From IMG/VR virus record IMGVR_UViG_3300042308_000219, positions 1 to 35,119 of that record: 35,119 nucleotides of DNA. One strand, given 5' to 3'. Shown piece after piece: positions 29,967 through 35,119 of this stretch. Position numbers and translations under genes: made by a program. The stretch comes from a virus. The notes below the pieces were generated by a model. That model saw only the letters and a list, made by a program, of their open reading frames with translations. It was not told where the DNA came from and ran no database searches. Each line of letters begins with the position of its first letter. Positions within the stretch are counted from its first letter, which is position 1.

Positions 29967-30704
29967 TTACTTCCAAAGGTCTTGTACTACTTTATCGTTA
30001 ATTTTGTGGGGTTTGGGGTTGCCATGAAATACTAAAACAGAAGTATTACCGTCAATAAGTGTGCCCTGGCCAGGTGCTCTGTGCTTTCTATACTGAAAGT
30101 CGTAGCCGCCATCAAAGCATTGCCACCGCCAACTTTTTAACTGTGCGTCATCAAAGTAACGAATTCTGTTGTGGCCAAGTGCGGCATATAGGTAGTCTTG
30201 ATCTCCCGGGTACTGTCTTGACAGTTTGGCAATGTCATTATTTTTAAACTTTTCCCATATCCATGCATGATGTTTGACATTCCACCACATCACACTAGAA
30301 TTCAATGTGTTAATTTTGGGATTTTGTAAATGTCTAAAATCTCTAATGCCCCAGAGATAGTTGGGGTCTAATTGAGTAATCCAACTTACATCACGCACAA
30401 CAATTGTGTCAAGATCAAAGTAAAGCAAATTGCCTTCGTGATGTTCTGGATTAAACACCTGCAGTTTATGCCACCATGATTTTTTTGGTCCTGCAATACC
30501 TGGCCAGTCTTGTAATATATGTTTGATCATGTAAGGAGGCACACTACGGTCATGTTCGGTGTAAACATGAAACCGCAGTCCCCCGGGTAAGTTACGTTCC
30601 AACATGTTGTACAACCGTTCAACATAGGTCCAGTCGTATCCGGTGCTGTGTATCACACAGGCACAATCAGTTACACCAGTGCTGATTCTATTCTTTTTAG
30701 CCAT
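29967..30704 (-). CDS. GT-A-type glycosyltransferase
   Basis: A 245-residue glycosyltransferase-like protein. It has a Rossmann-like start (TDCACVIHSTGYDWTYVERL), the metal-binding DxD motif in LLYFDLDTIV (D97, D99), an acceptor-region GDQDYLY and a C-terminal VFHGNPKPH whose His is typical of GT8-like metal ligands. It probably transfers a sugar from a nucleotide donor onto a phage or host molecule in the cytoplasm. The ATG follows AAGG and the gene overlaps the upstream capsule-type gene by 34 bases. It starts the glycan module that runs to the window end; acceptor unknown. Confidence 0.75.
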   Translation of the reverse strand: MAKKNRISTGVTDCACVIHSTGYDWTYVERLYNMLERNLPGGLRFHVYTEHDRSVPPYMIKHILQDWPGIAGPKKSWWHKLQVFNPEHHEGNLLYFDLDTIVVRDVSWITQLDPNYLWGIRDFRHLQNPKINTLNSSVMWWNVKHHAWIWEKFKNNDIAKLSRQYPGDQDYLYAALGHNRIRYFDDAQLKSWRWQCFDGGYDFQYRKHRAPGQGTLIDGNTSVLVFHGNPKPHKINDKVVQDLWK

Positions 30705-31513
30705 AAGCCTTGTTCTAATTCTGGTACAGTATATTCAGTGTGGCTGATTTGAGTAAGCCACAATTGTCTATCTAGGTCATACGGTTGTTCTATGTCAGCA
30801 ATGTCAACTCCTACAGGATAGGCCAAGCTGGTAAAATCTACAATGGGTCTAGCACCTGATATGGCTGCCTGTATGCCTGGTCCAGAATTATAGTTAACAA
30901 TAGCATGACAATCTAGACCCAAATCAAAACTGTCGTATGTGTTGGATACTCGGTTAGGTGATTCAATTTTGACTCCTGTTAGCCCTGCTGTGTTAAGACT
31001 GCATCTAGGATGTGGTCTAACATGTATGGGTCTATCTGTATTATTTCTCAATGTTTCTATTTGCAATCGTATCCATTGATCAAGGTTAACATTTGCTATT
31101 TGTTCACTTTGTGTGTGCTGTGCCGCAATCACAATGTGAGACTTTGAATTTGTAGGCATGCGTAGTTTTAAATGCATCTTGCCCGGACGGTCCCAATCTA
31201 AATTATCTAGGTGTCCGTAATATCCGTGAGAATTAATGTTGTTCACAGCAACCTTCCATGTGGTGCCTCGATTTAACGCACCAATGTCAATGATGATCAC
31301 TGGCTTGCCTTGTGATCTGTAGTGTCTATAGATGTTCTCATTGGCCGCCATTCTACCGGACCACAATGCTGACCATATTAATAGTGCATCTGAATCTTGG
31401 CCACGCTCTTGCGGTTCTATACCGGCCTTGCGCAAAGCACTAAGCATGGCATTCATAGGAGGGCCACCATTCAGGGCACGTTGTAAAGGATAATATGCTA
31501 TGTTTTTAATCAT
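30671..31513 (-). CDS. GT-B/capsule-synthesis-like protein, paralogue 1
   Basis: A 280-residue protein with features of GT-B/capsule-polysaccharide-type transferases: IHVRPHPR (about residue 160), then HAIVNYNSGPGIQAAISGARPI near 205-227, the nucleotide-sugar-binding-like Gly/Ala-rich loop, and a C-terminal helix. It is related to the proteins at 32325 and 34314 by the shared LDxW-T-RP-xIRP and NS-A-G-P segments. Its ATG is only 11 bases from the start codon of the divergent glycosyltransferase gene, so their promoters lie in each other's coding sequence. A TATAAT at 31529-31534 could be the -10. Donor and acceptor unknown. Confidence 0.6.
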   Translation of the reverse strand: MIKNIAYYPLQRALNGGPPMNAMLSALRKAGIEPQERGQDSDALLIWSALWSGRMAANENIYRHYRSQGKPVIIIDIGALNRGTTWKVAVNNINSHGYYGHLDNLDWDRPGKMHLKLRMPTNSKSHIVIAAQHTQSEQIANVNLDQWIRLQIETLRNNTDRPIHVRPHPRCSLNTAGLTGVKIESPNRVSNTYDSFDLGLDCHAIVNYNSGPGIQAAISGARPIVDFTSLAYPVGVDIADIEQPYDLDRQLWLTQISHTEYTVPELEQGLWLKRIESALV

Positions 31514-31524
31514 AAGTATTTTTG

Positions 31525-32328
31525 ATGAATTATACTGTATGTACCACTTTTAACGCCGCTGGGTATGAGAAATACGGCCAGCGAATGATACAAACTTTTT
31601 TGCAAAACTGGCCTGCTGAGGTGCAATTGGTTGTGTATGCTGAAAAATGCATAGTAAGTGAATCAGCACCCAACTTGATTGTACGTGATCTGGAAACGTC
31701 TAGCCCTGAATTGGTTGCGTTTAAACACAAGTGGCAAGGTGTGCCCAAAGCTAATGGTAATGTCAGTCAAGATCCAGTAAGAAGCAAACGCAAAGATGCG
31801 GGCAAAGGGTTTAAATGGGACGCTGTGAGATTTGCTCACAAGGTGTATGCTGTATTCCATTGTGCTAAAACTGCTACGTCTACATGGTTGTTATGGATGG
31901 ATGCAGATACCATATGCCATAGCCCAATTACCACAGGAGATATTGCTAGGTTATGTCCAGAACAAACAGATCTATGTTTCTTGGGACGTCGTGGAAAGTT
32001 CAGCGAGTGTGGATTGTATGCCATGAACTTGGATAGTCCTGCTACCAAATTGTTTCTAAACAAGTTTCAGCAATCGTACGATGATGCAGATAATGGCATA
32101 TTTAAACTAGACGAGTGGCACGACTCATTTGTATTTGATGCTGTGCGTCGTAGTAGTACGTTGATAGAATCAGATTGGTCCAGCCACTTGATCACGGGAG
32201 AAGGGCATCCGTTGATTAATTCTGCATGGGGAGCCTGGTTAGATCATTTAAAAGGTGCTAGAAAGAACACAGGTCGTAGCCCCGCTAGTGATCTCAAAGT
32301 CGCAAGAACAGAAGCATACTGGCAATGA
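31525..32328 (+). CDS. GT-A-type glycosyltransferase
   Basis: A 267-residue glycosyltransferase. The N-terminus (MNYTVCTTFNAAGYEKYGQR) and the DxD motif in WLLWMDADTI (D126, D128) mark a metal-dependent GT-A enzyme. Acceptor-region aromatic residues follow (LGRRGKFSECGLYAMN). I start at ATG 31525; a TTG one codon earlier is possible. CATAAGTA at 31511-31518, six bases before the ATG, could be a late promoter. The stop overlaps the next start (ATGA), so the two genes are coupled. It probably decorates phage DNA, virion or host envelope glycans; the substrate cannot be seen. Confidence 0.75.
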   Translation: MNYTVCTTFNAAGYEKYGQRMIQTFLQNWPAEVQLVVYAEKCIVSESAPNLIVRDLETSSPELVAFKHKWQGVPKANGNVSQDPVRSKRKDAGKGFKWDAVRFAHKVYAVFHCAKTATSTWLLWMDADTICHSPITTGDIARLCPEQTDLCFLGRRGKFSECGLYAMNLDSPATKLFLNKFQQSYDDADNGIFKLDEWHDSFVFDAVRRSSTLIESDWSSHLITGEGHPLINSAWGAWLDHLKGARKNTGRSPASDLKVARTEAYWQ

Positions 32329-33128
32329 ATTGGATTTTTCTCAACAAAAACAACAACGATGAGTACATAGAAATGTTTGCTCGTGGTTGTGGCTCTGCTC
32401 CCACTGAATTAGAGACCTGGGATTATAACAGCAGCCGGGATCCGTTGGTGATTCGCGGCATTATGAAACACAAAATTATCAAACAGTGCTGGCAAGATAA
32501 ACGCGAGTTCTTGTACATAGACTCAGGCTATCTTGGTAATCGCCGCTACGTCAAGAATCCACGTGGTGATAAAATTTGGCATAGAATTGTACCAAATAAT
32601 TTACAACACAACACCATAATCAACCGCCCGCCAGATCGATATCACCAACTTGGGCTGAGTCCAATGGCACCAAAAAAGAATGGTCGAAAAATTCTAATTG
32701 CTGCGCCAGATGAGAAGCCTTGCATATTTTACAATATCAAACTGGATGAATGGTTACACACCACTGTTGAAACAATAAAACAACACACTGATCGTCCTGT
32801 TGAAATTAGACAAAGAAATCCCAGTCGACAAACTCGTGTAGCCAACGATTTAGAATCAGCACTAGCTGATGTTCATGCCTTGGTTACATTTAATTCAATT
32901 GCGGCCACAGAAAGTATATTAGCCGGAGTACCAGCTTTTGTGCTGGCATCAACTAATGCGGCATTGCCAGTGTCCAACACTGATCTTGCTAAAATAGACA
33001 CTCCTTGGTACCCAGACAGAAATCAAATTGAAACATGGCTGTCGCATCTTGCTTACTGCCAGTTCTCTAACACTGAGCTAGCAAATGGAACTGCCCTTAG
33101 AATATTACAGGAGACTTACAATGTATGA
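32325..33128 (+). CDS. GT-B/capsule-synthesis-like protein, paralogue 2
   Basis: A 267-residue relative of the proteins at 30671 and 34314. The LDEWLHTTVETIKQHTDRPV segment and TFNSIAATESILAGVPAF loop align with theirs. The RPHP motif of the paralogues is replaced by RQRNPSRQ, so the donor-binding part has diverged and it may have another or no activity. The N-terminal part (MNWIFLNKNNNDEYIEMFAR) also differs. The start overlaps the upstream stop (ATGA), and the stop overlaps the next gene by 8 bases. Function is inferred from paralogy only. Confidence 0.55.
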   Translation: MNWIFLNKNNNDEYIEMFARGCGSAPTELETWDYNSSRDPLVIRGIMKHKIIKQCWQDKREFLYIDSGYLGNRRYVKNPRGDKIWHRIVPNNLQHNTIINRPPDRYHQLGLSPMAPKKNGRKILIAAPDEKPCIFYNIKLDEWLHTTVETIKQHTDRPVEIRQRNPSRQTRVANDLESALADVHALVTFNSIAATESILAGVPAFVLASTNAALPVSNTDLAKIDTPWYPDRNQIETWLSHLAYCQFSNTELANGTALRILQETYNV

Positions 33129-33771
33129 AAGCCATGGATGGTGGTTCCCGGATACGGAAACACACTTCCCACAAATGCTCAACAAGAGTATCAGCAAGGG
33201 AGGACCTGCTGAATATCAGTATCAAGTGCGCAACAAGAGTTTGACCTATGTCAGTCAGTTTAGAACTGGCATAGACATTGGCGCCAACGTAGGGCTATGG
33301 AGTCGTTCACTGGTGTCAAAGTTTGAGCGTGTGATTGCGTTCGAGCCAGTACCGCTATTTAGAGAGTGTTTGCAAAAGAATGTTTCTGGTAAAAACTTTT
33401 TTATCAGTCCCATGGCCTTGGGTGATCAAGACACCACAGCACGTATGAACATAACTGAAGGCAATACTGGACACACTCACATAGATCCTGCCAGTATCGG
33501 GTCAGGCGATACTACTGTGGTCAAACTAGACAACTTGTACATTGACAATGTAGACTACATTAAAATGGATTGCGAAGGATTTGAGTATCGAGTGATACAA
33601 GGCGCGGAACAAACTATCCGGCAATGGCGGCCTGTGGTTGTAGTAGAACAAAAACCACACGACATGTACTCAAAGGATTACGGGCAATTTGCAGCCATTG
33701 GATTGTTAGAATCGTTTGGAATGCACAAACTAGACCAAGTCAAAGATGACTGGGTCATGGGATGGAAATAA
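33121..33771 (+). CDS. FkbM-family SAM methyltransferase
   Basis: A 216-residue class I methyltransferase of the FkbM type. The SAM-binding motif I is GIDIGANVGLWS (50-61), motif II FEPVP (74-78), and KMDCEGFEYRVIQGA is the family signature. FkbM enzymes O-methylate sugars or similar hydroxyls, fitting the surrounding glycan genes. I chose the ATG at 33121 because GGAGA lies just upstream; an earlier in-frame ATG at 33085 is deep inside the preceding gene. The gene is followed after one base by another methyltransferase. Confidence 0.85.
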   Translation: MYESHGWWFPDTETHFPQMLNKSISKGGPAEYQYQVRNKSLTYVSQFRTGIDIGANVGLWSRSLVSKFERVIAFEPVPLFRECLQKNVSGKNFFISPMALGDQDTTARMNITEGNTGHTHIDPASIGSGDTTVVKLDNLYIDNVDYIKMDCEGFEYRVIQGAEQTIRQWRPVVVVEQKPHDMYSKDYGQFAAIGLLESFGMHKLDQVKDDWVMGWK

Positions 33772-33772
33772 T

Positions 33773-34333
33773 ATGACACTAATAGACAAAGCATATCAAA
33801 AACAACTAAACCGCATGCATGCCAGGGGCAAGTTCAACAACGGAGCCAAGGCATACAAGATTGTAGAAAAATTTATCAATCAATACCAACCCACAAGTCT
33901 ATTAGACTTTGGATGTGGCAAAGGAGCATTAATTGCTGGCATTAATGAGTTTCATCCTGCTATGCTTACTCAAGGGTATGACCCTGGAAATCCTGACTTT
34001 GCAGAGTTGCCTGACAGAACATTTGATGCTGTGGTCAGCACTGATGCATTAGAACATGTTGAACCAGTGCATCTTGACAAGACCCTACACATGATTGGCA
34101 GCAAGATCGAACGTTGTGGGTTTTTTAGAATTGCCTGTTACCCTGCCAAAAAGAAACTGCCCGACGGCCGCAACGCTCATTTGATTGTGGAATTACCCGA
34201 GTGGTGGAGACACAAAGTGGAAGCAGAAATGGGTGTTCGTATTGTTTGGGAAGAAATTAGCGAATTTGATAAAACTGACAAGTGGGCGTGGGTCAAAGGC
34301 CACAACTACGATATCATTGTAGAAAAGGCATAA
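33773..34333 (+). CDS. Class I SAM-dependent methyltransferase
   Basis: A 186-residue class I methyltransferase. Motif I LLDFGCGKG (43-51) binds SAM; FDAVVSTDALEHV is the typical post-motif segment. A C-terminal helical part ends in NYDIIVEKA. I start at ATG 33773 (after AAATAAT); a longer frame begins inside the FkbM gene. It probably methylates a small molecule or glycan precursor; the acceptor is unknown. Its 3' end overlaps the convergent gene on the other strand by 20 bases, with no terminator visible between them. Confidence 0.8.
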   Translation: MTLIDKAYQKQLNRMHARGKFNNGAKAYKIVEKFINQYQPTSLLDFGCGKGALIAGINEFHPAMLTQGYDPGNPDFAELPDRTFDAVVSTDALEHVEPVHLDKTLHMIGSKIERCGFFRIACYPAKKKLPDGRNAHLIVELPEWWRHKVEAEMGVRIVWEEISEFDKTDKWAWVKGHNYDIIVEKA

Positions 34334-35119
34334 ACTTTTGATATATCTTACCAGTTCGGGCATCCTCGTCGCTCCAGTGTGCGGCTGCTAGGTCTTGTAT
34401 CCATTGTTGCCGATCAAATGTTTCTGGTGATTCAATACTGGACACATTTTTGTTTGCCACGTTCCAACTTACACAACTTGAATCATCAGCAAACACAGGT
34501 ATGCCAGCACATACTGCTGCCACGCTTGCTGAACTGTTGAACAATACAACTGAATGAGCTCTGACTAAATTATCAGTTAGTCTACTATGCTTGGGATCTA
34601 TTAGAGTTACATTCCATTGTTTTCTATAGTGTGACAATGCATACTGTTTAAAGTCCTTCATCTCATAGGCATTTGGATGTGGGCGTATAACAATTGCTCT
34701 TGATGTATGAAGTCGTATTTCTTTAATTTTTGCATCTAACCATGTGATTGGATTTAAAGACTTCATTGAAAACCCACCATTGCGTTGCATACATATCAGT
34801 ATATGGCCGTTGTTGGCCTGTGGTGGAGTTACTTGCAGTGACAATTGTTGACTAATTTCTTGCCACTTCTCGGGTCCGCTATCTTTGTTTGCATACTCAG
34901 CACGATCATAAAACGGGCCGCCTAAACTATATCTGAGATACGTACCAGTATCATCAAGATATTTAAAGCAACTTGCGTCAATGCACATGGTTTTAAATCC
35001 CAGGCGCTGTTGCTCAGCAATAATTTGTTTGCGTAGTGCTATGTTTGGGCCACCAACGTTGGTAGTAACCCACCCCAGTATTACTGCCAAACGACTAGGG
35101 CGGTATTTAAAATCCCACT
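34314..35119 (-). CDS. GT-B/capsule-synthesis-like protein, paralogue 3 (N-terminus beyond window)
   Basis: A protein open to the window edge: the frame continues upstream of the obvious segment LAVILGWVTTNVGG through WDFKYRPSR with no stop or ATG, so the start lies outside. The visible part has IRPHPNAYEMK, the same RPHP motif as paralogue 1, then VVLFNSSASVAAVCAGIPVF, the shared NS-A-G-P loop. It is about 268 residues here. Together with the genes at 30671 and 32325 it forms a three-member family in one region, suggesting duplications. Sugar transferase activity is inferred from the family resemblance. Confidence 0.6.
   Translation of the reverse strand, partial: WDFKYRPSRLAVILGWVTTNVGGPNIALRKQIIAEQQRLGFKTMCIDASCFKYLDDTGTYLRYSLGGPFYDRAEYANKDSGPEKWQEISQQLSLQVTPPQANNGHILICMQRNGGFSMKSLNPITWLDAKIKEIRLHTSRAIVIRPHPNAYEMKDFKQYALSHYRKQWNVTLIDPKHSRLTDNLVRAHSVVLFNSSASVAAVCAGIPVFADDSSCVSWNVANKNVSSIESPETFDRQQWIQDLAAAHWSDEDARTGKIYQKFMPFLQ

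Noticed and set aside
1-35119. tRNA genes, CRISPR arrays, insertion sequences and integrase
   Set aside because: No cloverleaf, regularly spaced repeat, transposase or recombinase motif was seen; a tRNA scan was not possible here, so small RNAs could be missed.

Overview
The window reads as part of a lytic, T4-like tailed phage (myovirus) genome from an aquatic setting. T4-type replication genes are present: a gp41-type helicase, a gp61-type primase, UvsW, a probable gp62 clamp-loader subunit and class I ribonucleotide reductase. Tail-fibre genes resemble those of marine and freshwater T4-like phages, and late-promoter motifs (CTAAATA / TATAAATA-like) precede structural genes. Genes are tightly packed, with ATGA and TAATG stop/start overlaps, mostly on the minus strand. 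The phage IscU and IscA look strongly proteobacterial, so a beta- or gammaproteobacterial host is my inference. I saw no tRNA, CRISPR array, integrase or insertion sequence.

Layout. 1-5741 (minus): nrdB (cut by the window edge), a small coupled membrane protein, nrdA, a conserved unknown gene and a pectate-lyase-fold tail fibre. 5759-9733 (minus): a strong sigma70-type promoter followed by a His-rich exported protein, iscU, a radical SAM enzyme, iscA, a second radical SAM enzyme and a RecB-like nuclease. 9754-15503 (minus): late genes of unknown or structural type, including a large protein that appears to join a Pol-beta-type nucleotidyltransferase to a ligase-like KxDG domain. 15522-18468: two paralogous radical SAM genes flanking one tail-fibre gene on the opposite strand. 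18465-20898: helicase and primase. 20934-22394: structural protein and a divergent unknown gene. 22369-27906 (minus): a miniature C-family polymerase-like protein, an SGNH hydrolase, a zinc-finger protein, gp62-like, unknowns and uvsW. 28027-29962 (minus): AAA+ ATPase and small early genes behind near-consensus sigma70 promoters. 29967-35119: a glycan module with two GT-A-type glycosyltransferases, three divergent GT-B/capsule-type paralogues and two methyltransferases.

How the genes fit together. The unusual element is the iron-sulphur programme. Four radical SAM enzymes occur in about 12 kb, two of them interleaved in one operon with the scaffold IscU and the A-type carrier IscA. No cysteine desulphurase or HscA/HscB chaperone is encoded here. 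The phage IscU keeps the chaperone-binding LPPVK motif, so it probably plugs into the host ISC machinery to supply clusters to the phage enzymes. Three of the four enzymes carry a shared N-terminal cysteine module (C-X19/20-CC-X31/33-CXXC) ahead of the radical SAM core.

A second theme is promoter geometry. At several genes a host-like or late promoter ends only 6-8 bases before the start codon, which predicts leaderless or nearly leaderless transcripts. Functional assignments rest on motifs read by eye; no database search was run.
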